The notes under the pieces are model-generated. The model ran no database searches and had not been told where the DNA came from. It saw only the letters and a program-made list of their open reading frames with translations. Positions 25,482-35,262 of a stretch of DNA of 64,000 bases are shown piece after piece. This DNA is from Comamonas testosteroni ATCC 11996 (GTDB lineage: Bacteria > Pseudomonadota > Gammaproteobacteria > Burkholderiales > Burkholderiaceae_C). How positions within the stretch are numbered: the stretch's first letter is position 1; every line of letters begins with the position of its first letter. Made by a program: the position numbers and the translations under genes. The stretch spans positions 1 through 64,000 of the forward strand of contig NZ_AHIL01000041.1 in assembly GCF_000241525.1 (NCBI RefSeq), read 5' to 3'.

Positions 25482-27047
25482 GTGTCACTGTTCAAAGCCG
25501 CCTCCACCGTATCTCTTCTGACGCTGGCCTCCCGTATTTCGGGGCTGGTACGCGATCTGCTCATGGCCTCCATGTTCGGCGCCAATGCGCTGACCGATGC
25601 CTTCAATGTCGCATTCAGAATTCCCAATCTCTTTCGCCGTCTGTTTGCCGAAGGCGCTTTCAGTCAGGCCTTTGTGCCGGTGCTGGCCGCCAGCAAGACC
25701 CGGGATGGCGAGGAGGCCACGCGCCACCTGATCAGCCATGTCGCGACCCTGCTGTTCTGGGCGCTGCTGGTGGTCTGCGTGCTGGGCGTGATCGGCGCTC
25801 CGCTGCTGGTCTGGCTGCTGGCCAGCGGCATGCGACAGTCGCCCGACGGTTATCAAGCCGCTGTGGTGATGACGCGCTGGATGTTCCCCTATATCGGCTT
25901 CATGTCGCTGGTGGCGCTGTCGGCGGGCATTCTCAATACCTGGAAGAAGTTCGCGGTATCGGCCGCCACGCCCGTGCTGCTCAATCTCAGCATGATCGTG
26001 GCGGCTCTGCTGGGAGCGCCCTGGTTTGAGAAGCAGGGCATAGAGCCCATCTATGCCATGGCTGGCGGCGTGATGCTGGGCGGCGTGCTGCAACTGGCGG
26101 TGCAGATTCCTGCGCTGCGCTCCATGGGGCTGATGCCGCGCATCGGCTTCTCGCCCGCAGCCATTCGCGCAGCCTGGGACGAGGCGGGGGTGCGCCGCAT
26201 CCTGACTCTGATGGGGCCGGCGCTGCTGGGGGTTGGCGTGGCCCAGGTCTCATTGATGATCAATACCCAGATCGCCTCCTACATGGCTCCCGGCAGCGTG
26301 ACCTGGCTGTTCTATGCCGACCGCCTGATGGAGTTCCCCACGGCCTTACTGGGCGTGGCGCTGGGCGTGGTGCTGACGCCGCAGCTGGCGTCCGCCAAGG
26401 CGGCCGGCGACGGCGAGCGCTATTCCAATATGCTGGACTGGGGCCTGCGTCTGGTGGTGCTACTGGCCGTGCCCTGCGCCGTGGGCCTGCTGACCTTCGC
26501 CACGCCGCTGGTGGCCACGCTGTTCCATCGTGGTGCCTTGCATGACAGCGATGTGGGGCAGATTGCCCTGGCGCTGATGGGCTATGGCGCCGGCCTGCTC
26601 GGCCTGGTGGCCATCAAGGTGCTGGCGCCCGGCTACTACGCCAGCCAGGACATCCGTACACCCGTGAAGATTGCGATCGTGGTGCTTGTGATTACGCAGT
26701 TGCTCAACCTGGTGCTGGTGCCCTGGCTCAAGCACACGGGGCTGGCCCTGTCCATCGGTCTGGCCGCACTGGTCAATGCGAGCTGGCTGCTCATCGGCCT
26801 GCTGCGCCGCGGCACCTACAAGCCCGGGCCGGGCTGGCTGAAGTTCATCCTGCAGGTGATTGCGGCCAGTGCCTTACTGGCGGTGCTGCTGCTCTGGGGC
26901 AGTCAGCACTTTGACTGGGTGGGCCTGCGCAGCAATGGCTTGCTGCGCGCAGCGCTGCTGGCCGCCATGATGGCTGGGGCCGCTGCACTCTACTTCGGCG
27001 TGCTGAAGCTCTCGGGCCTGAATCTGCGTCAGTTGCTGCGCCGTTAA
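25482..27047 (+). CDS. murJ: Lipid II flippase MurJ
   Basis: A 521-residue inner-membrane protein of the MVF/MOP superfamily with about 14 hydrophobic segments. It flips lipid II to the periplasmic face for peptidoglycan synthesis. The N-terminal SLFKAASTVSLLTLASRISGLVRD and AFRIPNLFRRLFAEGAFSQAFVPV blocks are diagnostic. Starts with GTG at 25482; the frame contains no ATG near this point. Divergent from rpsT, and followed by a SirB1-like gene on the same strand. Confidence 0.96.
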   Translation: MSLFKAASTVSLLTLASRISGLVRDLLMASMFGANALTDAFNVAFRIPNLFRRLFAEGAFSQAFVPVLAASKTRDGEEATRHLISHVATLLFWALLVVCVLGVIGAPLLVWLLASGMRQSPDGYQAAVVMTRWMFPYIGFMSLVALSAGILNTWKKFAVSAATPVLLNLSMIVAALLGAPWFEKQGIEPIYAMAGGVMLGGVLQLAVQIPALRSMGLMPRIGFSPAAIRAAWDEAGVRRILTLMGPALLGVGVAQVSLMINTQIASYMAPGSVTWLFYADRLMEFPTALLGVALGVVLTPQLASAKAAGDGERYSNMLDWGLRLVVLLAVPCAVGLLTFATPLVATLFHRGALHDSDVGQIALALMGYGAGLLGLVAIKVLAPGYYASQDIRTPVKIAIVVLVITQLLNLVLVPWLKHTGLALSIGLAALVNASWLLIGLLRRGTYKPGPGWLKFILQVIAASALLAVLLLWGSQHFDWVGLRSNGLLRAALLAAMMAGAAALYFGVLKLSGLNLRQLLRR

Positions 27048-27151
27048 AGCTTGGGCTGCTCATGGAAAAGTGAGCGGTCAGCGCAGGTTTTACAGGCGTA
27101 TCAAGGGGATTTCGCTTGCATGACCTGCCAAGGCGGCTTACAAATCAGCCT

Positions 27152-28000
27152 ATGAGCTGGACGATAGACGAGTACCCCACGGCCCTGCAGTATTTTGCGT
27201 CCCTGGTGCAGAGTGATGAAAACTTTGCCTTGATGGAAGCAGCCATCAGCATTGCTCAGGATGCCGAACCTGATCTTGACCTGCAATCCGTGCTGGCCGA
27301 GCTGGACAGGCTGCAAGTGCGTCTGGTGCAGCGTCTGGCAGGCGAGGAGGACGGTTTGCGCAAGCTCAGTGCGCTCAACAAGTTCTTCTATGGCGAACTG
27401 GGCTTTGCCGGTAACCTCAACAACTATTACGACCCCGCCAACAGCTATATCCACCATGTGCTGCAGACAAGGCGCGGCATTCCCATCAGTGTGGCGCTGA
27501 TCTGGCTGGAGTTGGCTTCCAGCATTGGTCTGACGGTGGAGGGCATAGGCTTTCCAGGGCATTTCCTGGTCAAGGTCATGCTGCCACAGGGGCAGGTGGT
27601 GCAGGATCCGTTGACAGGCGATTCCTACTCCGCAAGCGCCTTGGCAGAGCGCTTGCAGCCGTTTCTCGATCAGGCAGGCATTACACCCGACGATGCGCCG
27701 CCGCTGGGGCTGTATCTGCAGGCCGCTCATCCCCGCGATGTCGTGGCGCGCATGCTGCGCAATCTGCAGGAGATTCATCAGGTCCAGAAAGACTGGCCCA
27801 TGCTGGTGGCCGTGCTCAATCGCCTGATCTTGCTGCAGCCCGGTCGCGAGGAGCTGTTCAGGGACCGCGGTATGGCGTATGCCCAATGGGGAGTGATTGA
27901 AAGAGCGCTATCGGATCTGGAGCGTTATGCGCCTTCCGCACAAGGGCAGGAGTCCGATTACATCGCGAGAACCATTGCCCGGCTGCGCCGGACGGGCTGA
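27152..28000 (+). CDS. SirB1-like transglutaminase/TPR protein
   Basis: A 282-residue protein of the SirB1 group. The transglutaminase-like core (about residues 70-160) includes LNKFFYGELGFAGNLNNYYDPANSYIHHVLQTRRGIPISVALIW and the later GFPGHFLVK histidine motif. The C-terminal part (about 200-280) is helical, with TPR-like repeats (LLQPGREELFRDRGMAYAQWG). The usual catalytic cysteine is not obvious in the core, as in other SirB1 proteins, so enzymatic activity is doubtful. Widely conserved in proteobacteria, often near prmC/prfA; function not settled. Convergent with the PerM-like gene. Confidence 0.88.
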   Translation: MSWTIDEYPTALQYFASLVQSDENFALMEAAISIAQDAEPDLDLQSVLAELDRLQVRLVQRLAGEEDGLRKLSALNKFFYGELGFAGNLNNYYDPANSYIHHVLQTRRGIPISVALIWLELASSIGLTVEGIGFPGHFLVKVMLPQGQVVQDPLTGDSYSASALAERLQPFLDQAGITPDDAPPLGLYLQAAHPRDVVARMLRNLQEIHQVQKDWPMLVAVLNRLILLQPGREELFRDRGMAYAQWGVIERALSDLERYAPSAQGQESDYIARTIARLRRTG

Positions 28001-28024
28001 ACGCCCTGGTGGCAAGCAGCTTGC

Positions 28025-29083
28025 TTACACCAGGTGTGCGGCTTCCAGCTCTTTCTTGAGATAGGCATAGAACAGCGGCGCAGCCACCAGACCGGCGGGG
28101 CCGAAGACGGACTCAGCCACGAACATCACGGCCAGCAACTCCCACACGCCCATATGTGTGCGTGTGCCCACGACCTTGGCGTTGATCACGTATTCGGCCT
28201 TGTGGATCAGGATCAGAAAGCCCAGGCAGGCGGCGGCGGCCACGGGCGACACCGACAGGCCGACCAGCGTCAGCACGGCGTTGCACAGCAGGTTGCCGAC
28301 GATGGGGATCAGTCCGGCGATGAAAGTCAGCGTGATCAGCGCGGGGGTGTAGGGCAGCTGCAGCTTCCAGATCGGCAATATGGCCAGCAGAAAGACGGAC
28401 GTCAGCAAGGTGTTGAAGGCGGCGATCCAGAACTGGGCTGCCACGATCTGCTTGAAGGCCAGGGCAAAGTGTCCGATGCGCTGCTGCAGGGCCAGCACCA
28501 GCGGCGGGTGGCGCGTGGCGATGGGACGCACGGCGGCCAGAGCGCCGATGATCAGGCCCACATAGGCATAGAGCAGGCCGGTCAGCCAGGCGCGGCCCGC
28601 CGTGGCCAGCACGCCGGCCTTGGCGGCCAGATAGCCGGCCAGCTTGCTTTGAATTTCCTGGGCGCCGTCAGGCAGCTGATCTGCAATGTCCGAGGGCAGT
28701 TTCTCTCGCAGCTCCAGCACCGTGGCCGCAAGATAGTCCAGCAGTTCCTTGTACTGGGCAGGGGCTTCGGTGATATAGGTTCGGGTCTGGGAGAGGGCGC
28801 CGCTGAGCAGGGCCAGTGGCGCCAGAATCACGATGGTGGTGGCAACCACCTGGGCCCAGCGTGGCAGCTGGTTGCTGGCAAAGGCGCGAGGATTGGCGCG
28901 TGACAGCAGGCGCGACAGTGAGCGGGTCAACATGAAACCCACGCACACACACAGCAGGCCGGGAAGTATTCCCTGATGCATGACGAGCAGCAATGCTGCT
29001 CCCATCAATATGTAACTGGCCAGTATGACCTTGGGCGAAGGGCCCGGTTGCGTAGTGATGGGGGCGGGCAAATGCTGCGTCAT
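28025..29083 (-). CDS. AI-2E/PerM-family membrane protein
   Basis: A 352-residue membrane protein with about eight hydrophobic segments and a soluble loop (residues about 95-140) rich in charged residues. The C-terminal half carries the family's ALITLTFIAGLIPIVGNLL and VGTRTHMGVWELLAVMF blocks. Members (PerM, TqsA, YdiK) have been linked to autoinducer-2 export or act as sodium/proton antiporters; here only the family can be stated. The gene reads away from purM on the same strand, 38 bases downstream of it... purM stop being at 29121 and this start at 29083, so the order is purM then this gene, probably one transcript. Confidence 0.85.
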   Translation of the reverse strand: MTQHLPAPITTQPGPSPKVILASYILMGAALLLVMHQGILPGLLCVCVGFMLTRSLSRLLSRANPRAFASNQLPRWAQVVATTIVILAPLALLSGALSQTRTYITEAPAQYKELLDYLAATVLELREKLPSDIADQLPDGAQEIQSKLAGYLAAKAGVLATAGRAWLTGLLYAYVGLIIGALAAVRPIATRHPPLVLALQQRIGHFALAFKQIVAAQFWIAAFNTLLTSVFLLAILPIWKLQLPYTPALITLTFIAGLIPIVGNLLCNAVLTLVGLSVSPVAAAACLGFLILIHKAEYVINAKVVGTRTHMGVWELLAVMFVAESVFGPAGLVAAPLFYAYLKKELEAAHLV

Positions 29084-29120
29084 TCAGGCTCGGGGTAGAG
29101 GGGCTGTGATGAAGATTTGC

Positions 29121-30173
29121 TTAGCGAACTTCAACGGGCTTGCCGGAGCCGATTTCCGTGATGGCTCCGATGCTGTAGACCTTCTCGCCCAGCTTGGCCA
29201 GTGTGGCTGCCGTGTCTTCTGCGTCTTCAGCGGCCACCACCACCACCATGCCGATACCGTTGTTGAACGTGCGGTTCATCTCGATGTCGTCAATGCCGGC
29301 GGTCTTTTGCAGCCAGGCGAACAGCTCGGTCTGAGGCCAGCTGCCAGCCTTGAGATGGGCTGCGGTGCCTTCTGGCAGCACGCGGGGAATGTTTTCCAGC
29401 AGGCCGCCGCCGGTGATGTGGGCCAGGGCCTTGATGGGGTGCTTGTCCAGTGCTGCCAGCACGTTCTTCACATACAGACGGGTGGGCTCCATGATGGCGG
29501 CCTTGAAGGGCTTGCCGTCCAGGGTCTCGGGCACAGTGCCCTGGGCTTCTGCGCGCTCGATGCACTTGCGCACCAGCGAGAAACCGTTGGAATGCACGCC
29601 GTGCGAGGCCAGACCCAGTACCACATCGCCGGGCTTGACGTTCTGACCGCTGAGGATCTTGGACTTTTCGACCGCACCGACGGCAAAGCCGGCCAGATCG
29701 TATTCGCCGTCGGGGTACATGCCGGGCATTTCAGCGGTTTCACCGCCGATCAGCGCGCAGCCGGACAGCTCGCAACCCTTGGCAATACCGCCCACCACGG
29801 CAGCAGCGGTGTCCACATGCAGCTTGCCGCAGGCGAAGTAGTCGAGGAAGAACAGGGGCTCGGCACCCTGCACCAGTACATCGTTCACGCTCATGGCCAC
29901 CAGATCGATGCCCACGGTGTCGTGCATATTCCACTCGAAGGCCAGCTTGAGCTTGGTGCCCACGCCGTCGGTGCCGGACACCAGCACGGGTTCCTTGTAG
30001 CGCTTGGGCACTTCGAACAGGGCACCGAAGCCGCCGATGCCGGCCATCACGCCTTCGCGCATGGTTTTCTTGGCCAGGGGCTTGATGCGTTCGACCAGGG
30101 CGTCGCCTGCGTCGATGTCAACACCGGCGTCTTTGTAGGAAATGGGGGTAGAGGAGGATGCGGAAGAGCTCAT
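29121..30173 (-). CDS. purM: Phosphoribosylformylglycinamidine cyclo-ligase
   Basis: A 350-residue enzyme (AIR synthetase) that closes the imidazole ring in purine synthesis using ATP. The N-terminal [21 protein letters not shown], the glycine-rich [27 protein letters not shown] and the central [11 protein letters not shown] block all match. Length is as expected. Divergent from hda. The divergent purM-hda layout is usual in Burkholderiales, with the PerM-like gene downstream of purM. Confidence 0.97.
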   Translation of the reverse strand: MSSSASSSTPISYKDAGVDIDAGDALVERIKPLAKKTMREGVMAGIGGFGALFEVPKRYKEPVLVSGTDGVGTKLKLAFEWNMHDTVGIDLVAMSVNDVLVQGAEPLFFLDYFACGKLHVDTAAAVVGGIAKGCELSGCALIGGETAEMPGMYPDGEYDLAGFAVGAVEKSKILSGQNVKPGDVVLGLASHGVHSNGFSLVRKCIERAEAQGTVPETLDGKPFKAAIMEPTRLYVKNVLAALDKHPIKALAHITGGGLLENIPRVLPEGTAAHLKAGSWPQTELFAWLQKTAGIDDIEMNRTFNNGIGMVVVVAAEDAEDTAATLAKLGEKVYSIGAITEIGSGKPVEVR

Positions 30174-30521
30174 CGATGGATCCGGTGCGGGGGCGCCCTG
30201 CTGGGCGGAAACCCCGGGATTCTACGGCGCTTGCCCATGCAGCGGGGGCGCCCGGACATGCGTCAAAGGGTTTTGCTGGAGCATTCATGGCCTGACTACA
30301 ACAACGGCAGTAGGCAAAATCAGCCCGAAGCCGCTCGGGGGCTGCGAGTGCAGACTAAAATTGGTGCTTTTGTTACCGAGTGATCACGCTAGGGCATATT
30401 GCAGGGCCTGATCTGAATACGCGTCCGGGCCTTTGTTTCTTCCACCATTGATGCTGATGAATCTCCTGCCAGATTTCGCCGCATGGGCTGTTGAGTGCCC
30501 AGGAAAGGGGGCGCTGCGCGT

Positions 30522-31229
30522 ATGTCGCAGATGAAGCAGCTGGCTCTGGATATCAGCATGGCGCCCGGCCCGACGCTCGCGCGTTTCTTTGTCGGCCCCA
30601 ATGCTGCGTTGATCGATCACCTGCGTCACTGGGTGGGCGATGGCCAGTTGCAGCAGTCGCGAACGCCAGTGCCTACTTATCTCTGGGGTGAGGCAGGGTC
30701 CGGCAAGAGTCATTTGCTCAAGGCGGTGCGTGAAGCCCTGCGCGAGCAAGGGGCCATGGTGGGCTGGATGGATGCATCCACTCCGTTCCCGCCCGAGTTC
30801 GACGAACGCTGGGCCGCCGTGCTGATGGACGATGTGGACATCTACACCCCGTTCCAGCAGGCGCGTGCCTTCAACTGGTTTGTGAATGCCACCAGCCCCG
30901 CCACCGGTCTGCCGCGCTGGGTGCTGGCCGCCGGTCAGTTGCCGGTGGCCGATCTCAAGATGCGCGAGGACTTGCGCACCCGTCTTGGCTGGGGGCATGT
31001 CTATCAGCTGCATCTGCTCGACGAGTCGGCGCGGCGTGCCGTGCTGCGTCAGGAGGCAGATGCCCGTGGCGTGTTTCTGAGCGACGAAGTGATGGATTAC
31101 ATGCTCAGGCGCTTTTCTCGTGACCTGGGCTCGTTGATGCAGCTGCTGGACATGCTGGACGGTTTTGCCCTGCGCAACAAGCGCGCCATCACCATCCCGC
31201 TGCTCAAGACCATGCTGGAAACCGAGTGA
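30522..31229 (+). CDS. hda: DnaA regulatory inactivator Hda
   Basis: A 235-residue AAA+ protein related to DnaA that, with the sliding clamp, stimulates hydrolysis of DnaA-bound ATP and so limits re-initiation. The N-terminal KQLALDI (residues 5-11) is the clamp-binding motif; GEAGSGKS (56-63) is the Walker A loop; LMDDVDIY is the Walker B. The C-terminal lid ends as the family does. The ATG at 30522 places the clamp-binding motif near the N-terminus as expected; a longer frame does not. First gene of a run with a HAD hydrolase, pcnB and folK. Confidence 0.94.
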   Translation: MSQMKQLALDISMAPGPTLARFFVGPNAALIDHLRHWVGDGQLQQSRTPVPTYLWGEAGSGKSHLLKAVREALREQGAMVGWMDASTPFPPEFDERWAAVLMDDVDIYTPFQQARAFNWFVNATSPATGLPRWVLAAGQLPVADLKMREDLRTRLGWGHVYQLHLLDESARRAVLRQEADARGVFLSDEVMDYMLRRFSRDLGSLMQLLDMLDGFALRNKRAITIPLLKTMLETE

Positions 31230-31286
31230 GGCCTGTGCTCACGCTCCCCGCTTTGGCCATGCCACAGCACTTTTTGTTGGATTTGC

Positions 31287-31988
31287 ATGTCGACTTCTGA
31301 ATTGGCTATCAAGCCCAGGCTGGCCCTGTTTGACCTGGACCATACGCTGCTGCCGCTGGACTCCGACCATGGCTGGGGCGAGTTCTCCATTGCCATCGGC
31401 TGGTGCGACCGCGAGGAGTTCGGGCGCCAGAACGATGCCTTTTTTGACGACTATCTGGCCGGCCGTCTCAACATTCCCGACTATGTGCGCTTTGCCACTG
31501 CTGCCGTGGTGCAGCGCGGCGAGGCTGAAGCCACGGCTGCGCACCAGCGTTTCATGGACGAGGTGATTCGCCCTGCGATCAAGCCTGCCGCCCTGGCATT
31601 GGTGCAGCAGCACCTGGATGCGGGAGATACCGTGGTCATCACCTCGGCCACCAACGAGTTTGTGACGCGCCCCATCGCCCAGGCTTTCGGCGTGCAGCAT
31701 CTGCTTGCGACCGAGCTGGTGCGTGATGGCAGCGGCTGGTTCACGGGAGAGATTGACGGTGTGCCCAATATGCGCGAAGGCAAGGTCGTGCGCATGACCG
31801 AATGGCTGACCCAGCGCGGCCTGCGCTGGGAGGATGTCGAGGCGACCTTCTACAGCGACTCCATGAACGATGTGCCCCTGCTTGAAAAAGTGGATCACCC
31901 GGTGGCCACCAACCCCGATGCGCGCTTGCGTGCCCTGGCCGAGGAACGCGGCTGGCGCATCGTGGACCTATTTAGCGAAGCACCATGA
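31287..31988 (+). CDS. HAD-IB family phosphatase (SerB-like)
   Basis: A 233-residue HAD hydrolase with motif I LFDLDHTLLPLDSD (catalytic Asp16 and Asp18), motif II in VVITSATNEF, a lysine in MREGKVVRM, and motif III in FYSDSMNDVPLLEKV. The helical cap between about 25 and 100 places it in subfamily IB, with phosphoserine phosphatases and similar enzymes. Substrate uncertain. It overlaps pcnB by four bases (ATGA), so it is coupled to it, a common order in Burkholderiales. Confidence 0.9.
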   Translation: MSTSELAIKPRLALFDLDHTLLPLDSDHGWGEFSIAIGWCDREEFGRQNDAFFDDYLAGRLNIPDYVRFATAAVVQRGEAEATAAHQRFMDEVIRPAIKPAALALVQQHLDAGDTVVITSATNEFVTRPIAQAFGVQHLLATELVRDGSGWFTGEIDGVPNMREGKVVRMTEWLTQRGLRWEDVEATFYSDSMNDVPLLEKVDHPVATNPDARLRALAEERGWRIVDLFSEAP

Positions 31989-33550
31989 TCAAGACCATTA
32001 TTGACAAGCTGCTGGGCAAGGCGCCCGCAGCTCCCCGCTCGCGCAAGCCCAAGTTCGGCAAGCGTGAGGAAGTGCCGGTTCAGGTGCATGGCATAGACCC
32101 GAATCTGGTTGACCGTCGCGCCATCGACGTGGTGCAGACCCTCAAGAGCTCGGGCTACGAGGCCTATATCGTCGGCGGCGCCGTGCGCGACCTGCTGCTG
32201 GGCCTGCGTCCCAAGGACTTCGATGTGGCCACCGATGCCACGCCCGAGCAGGTCAAGAACCTGTTTCGCCGTGCCTTCATCATCGGCAAGCGTTTTCGCA
32301 TCGTGCACGTGGTCTACGGCCGTGGCCGGGAAAACGAAGTCATCGAGGTCTCCACCTTCCGCGCCTTTCTGGACAACAGCGCGGCCGAGCAGGTCAGCGG
32401 CAACGAACGCACCAGCAAGAATCAGCTGGCAGGGCTGAAACATGCCGTGGATGCCAGCGGCCGCGTGCTGCGCGACAACGTCTGGGGCCCGCAGGATCAG
32501 GACGCCACACGCCGCGACTTCACCATCAACGCCATGTACTACGACCCCGAGACACAGATCGTGGTCGACTATCACGGCGGGATAGCGGACGCCAAGAAGA
32601 AGGTGCTGCGCATGATCGGCGATCCGGCCACGCGCTACCGCGAAGACCCGGTGCGCATCATTCGTGCCGTGCGCTTTGCCGCCAAGCTCAGTGGCAAGGG
32701 CTTCAAGCTCGAAGCCAAGACCGCCAAGCCTCTGGTCGAGTGCGAGCCGCTACTGCAGGAAGTGCCGCAAAGCCGTCTGTTCGACGAAATGCTCAAGCTG
32801 CTGCAGACCGGCCACGCGCTGGCCTCGGTAGCTCAGCTCAAGGAACTGGGCCTGTCGCGCGGCATCTATCCGCTGCTGGACGTGGTCATGGAGCGCGCCG
32901 ACCATCCCTTCGTGCAGGCCGCACTGATGGATACCGACCGCCGCGTGGCCGAAGGCAAGCCCGTGGCGCCCAGCTTTTTGCTGGCCTGCGTGCTGTGGCA
33001 GGACGTCAAGCAGGGCTGGGAAAAGCGTCTGGCCAAGAGCTATCACCCTTTCCCTGCACTGCAGGAGTCGATTGACGAGGTGTTCGATCAGCGTATCGGC
33101 GATGTCTCGGGCCGAGGCAAGCTGGCCGCCGACATGCGCGAGATCTGGGTCATGCAGCCGCGTTTTGACAAGCGCACCGGAGCCACTCCGCACTCCATGG
33201 TGGCGCAGCCGCGTTTCCGTGCCGGTTTTGACTTCATGCGCCTGCGTGCCGATATCGGCGAGGTCGAGGAAAGCCTGGCCAGCTGGTGGCAGGAGTTCCA
33301 GCAGGCCGATGATGCCCAGCGCGATGACCTGATCGCCCAGGCCCGCGACGAACAGCGCGCCCGCCAGCGTGCCCAGCAGCAGACGGCGCCCAAGGTGCAT
33401 CGCGTGGCCAAGAAAAAAGCCGAAGGCGAACAGGACAGTCCGCTGGATCAGGTCGCCGCAGAAGGCGATGCAGCCGCTCCCAAAAAGCGCCGCCGCCGTC
33501 GTCGCAAACCATCCGCTGGCGCTGCTTCTGCCGCCGGTGGCGATGAATAG
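31985..33550 (+). CDS. pcnB: Poly(A) polymerase I
   Basis: A 521-residue nucleotidyltransferase that adds poly(A) tails to RNA and promotes its decay. The nucleotidyltransferase core shows [10 protein letters not shown] (64-73) and DFD (78-80), then [13 protein letters not shown] and the [16 protein letters not shown] block. The last 70 residues are very rich in Lys, Arg, Gln and Ala, ending in a run of Lys/Arg (KKRRRRRRK), likely for RNA binding. Coupled to the HAD gene upstream; overlaps folK by eight bases downstream. Confidence 0.95.
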   Translation: MIKTIIDKLLGKAPAAPRSRKPKFGKREEVPVQVHGIDPNLVDRRAIDVVQTLKSSGYEAYIVGGAVRDLLLGLRPKDFDVATDATPEQVKNLFRRAFIIGKRFRIVHVVYGRGRENEVIEVSTFRAFLDNSAAEQVSGNERTSKNQLAGLKHAVDASGRVLRDNVWGPQDQDATRRDFTINAMYYDPETQIVVDYHGGIADAKKKVLRMIGDPATRYREDPVRIIRAVRFAAKLSGKGFKLEAKTAKPLVECEPLLQEVPQSRLFDEMLKLLQTGHALASVAQLKELGLSRGIYPLLDVVMERADHPFVQAALMDTDRRVAEGKPVAPSFLLACVLWQDVKQGWEKRLAKSYHPFPALQESIDEVFDQRIGDVSGRGKLAADMREIWVMQPRFDKRTGATPHSMVAQPRFRAGFDFMRLRADIGEVEESLASWWQEFQQADDAQRDDLIAQARDEQRARQRAQQQTAPKVHRVAKKKAEGEQDSPLDQVAAEGDAAAPKKRRRRRRKPSAGAASAAGGDE

Positions 33551-34055
33551 ACCGCCTTCCCTGGCAACCGATACGGTTGCCGTCGGTCTCGGGGCCAATC
33601 TCGGTGATGCGCGCCAGACCCTGTCCTGGGCCGTGGCGGCGATGGCCGGGCTGGCCCGGACCGAGCTGCTGGCTGTGTCCTCGCTCTACAGCAGCAAACC
33701 CATTGATTCTTCCGGGCCTGACTATCTGAATGCGGTGGCGCTGCTGCGCACCGGGCAGGAGCCGCTGAATCTGCTGCATGCGCTGCAGGCGATCGAGCTG
33801 CAGGCCGGACGCGAGCGCCCCTACCGCAATGCACCGCGCACGCTGGATCTGGATATCGAGTTATGGGGCAACCGTCAGTCGGACGATCCCGAGCTGATCC
33901 TTCCCCACCCGCGCATGTGGCAGCGCGCCTTTGTACTGCTGCCGCTGGCCGAAATTGCGCCAGGCTGCGTGAGCGCCGAGCAACTGCAGGCCGTGGCAGA
34001 CCAGGGCATAGAACGCAGCCTGGCTCAGGGTTGGTGGACAGAGCAGTCAGCGTAG
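33543..34055 (+). CDS. folK: 2-amino-4-hydroxy-6-hydroxymethyldihydropteridine pyrophosphokinase
   Basis: A 170-residue HPPK enzyme that activates the pterin with ATP in folate synthesis. The start [15 protein letters not shown], the [20 protein letters not shown] block and the metal-binding [11 protein letters not shown] motif are complete, as is [15 protein letters not shown]. The ATG at 33543 lies inside the last codons of pcnB (8-base overlap), so the genes are coupled. Usual Burkholderiales order pcnB-folK. Confidence 0.96.
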   Translation: MNRPPSLATDTVAVGLGANLGDARQTLSWAVAAMAGLARTELLAVSSLYSSKPIDSSGPDYLNAVALLRTGQEPLNLLHALQAIELQAGRERPYRNAPRTLDLDIELWGNRQSDDPELILPHPRMWQRAFVLLPLAEIAPGCVSAEQLQAVADQGIERSLAQGWWTEQSA

Positions 34056-34115
34056 TTCTGATTTAATAGCTTGTCGCGCTTGCCTGGCAAGCGATGGATG
34101 CCGAGATCACCTATG

Positions 34116-34155
34116 AAAAAAAAGCCCCGGCTGCCAATGGCTCCCGGGGCTTTTC
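34116..34155 (-). terminator. Terminator between folK and Bug receptor genes
   Basis: AGCCCCGG (34123-34130) and CCGGGGCT (34144-34151) form an 8-bp stem flanked by eight A on one side and four T on the other. It can serve the minus-strand Bug gene, and probably folK as well. Confidence 0.8.
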
Positions 34156-34173
34156 AATCGGCGTCAGCAGCTA

Positions 34174-35142
34174 TCAGTCGACCTTGGCGCCGGAGGCCTT
34201 GACGATGGGCTGGTACTTGGCGCGCTCGGTGGCCATGAATTTGTCGAATTCTGCAGGCGTGGAGCCCACGGGTTCGGCCATCAGGGCGTTGAAGCGGGTC
34301 TTGGTTTCCGGTGCTTGCAGGGCATCATTGAAGGCCTTGCTCAGCTTGTCCAGCACGGGCTTGGGGGTGCCGGCCGGGGCAACCAGTCCCCACCAGGTGT
34401 CAATGGCAAAACCGGGGTAGGTCTTGGACAGCGCAGGCACGCCGGGCAGCAGCGGCGAGGCATTGAGCGAAGTCACAGCCAGAGCCACCAGCTTGCCGCT
34501 CTTGATATTGGGCGCGGCCGCAGCCAGGTTGTCGATATTGAAGTCCACCTCGCCAGACAGCAGGGCCAGCTGGGCTGGGTTGGCGCCACGGTAGGGCACG
34601 TGCAGTGCAAAGATGCCGGCCTTTTGCTTGAGCATCTCGCCGGCCAGATGGCCTGCGGAGCCATTGCCGCCGCTGCCGTAGTTGAGCTTGCCGGGATGGC
34701 CCTTGGCGTAGGTGATCAGATCGGCCACGCTATGGATCTTGAGCTGCTCGGCCTTGGCGGCATTCATCACCAGCACATTGGGCACGCGCACCATCTGGGT
34801 GATACCGGCAAAGTCCTTGCCTGCGTCATAGGGCATCTTGGTGTAGAGCCAGGGGTTGACGGCATGGGTGGCTGTGGCGGCCAGGCCTATGGTCAGGCCG
34901 TCGGGCTGGGCCTTGGCAATGGCGTCGGCGCCGATATTGCCACCGGCACCCGCCTTGTTGTCGATGATGACGACGCCCAGGGAGTCGCGCACCCGCTCTG
35001 CCAGTGCGCGCGAGGTGATGTCCAGCGGACCACCGGGCGCATAGGGCACGATCAGACGGATGGGTTCTTGGGCCTGGGAGAGGGGAGAGGCCAAGGCAGC
35101 AACGGCCGCCATGACCGAGAGAAGGCTGTTTCTACGGTTCAT
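34174..35142 (-). CDS. Bug-family (TctC-like) periplasmic solute receptor, first copy
   Basis: A 322-residue periplasmic binding protein of the Bug family, vastly expanded in Burkholderiales. A signal peptide (about residues 1-24, ending SQAQ) precedes the family start PIRLIVPYAPGGPLDITSRALAERV. The mid-region KAGAGGNIGADAIAKAQPDG and GSGGNGSAGHLAGEML are typical. Such receptors bind small carboxylates and work with TctAB, but no TctAB genes are adjacent, the usual orphan state. Ligand unknown. Confidence 0.92.
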   Translation of the reverse strand: MNRRNSLLSVMAAVAALASPLSQAQEPIRLIVPYAPGGPLDITSRALAERVRDSLGVVIIDNKAGAGGNIGADAIAKAQPDGLTIGLAATATHAVNPWLYTKMPYDAGKDFAGITQMVRVPNVLVMNAAKAEQLKIHSVADLITYAKGHPGKLNYGSGGNGSAGHLAGEMLKQKAGIFALHVPYRGANPAQLALLSGEVDFNIDNLAAAAPNIKSGKLVALAVTSLNASPLLPGVPALSKTYPGFAIDTWWGLVAPAGTPKPVLDKLSKAFNDALQAPETKTRFNALMAEPVGSTPAEFDKFMATERAKYQPIVKASGAKVD

Positions 35143-35262
35143 AGAGCTCTATTGTGCAAAAAATTGCAGCGGCTCCGGAGCTGGCGGTTACTTGTGCAAG
35201 AAAATTGCGCGTAAACCCTGATGCACCATGGAATGCATCGGGGTTTGTGCAAAACAGCGTTC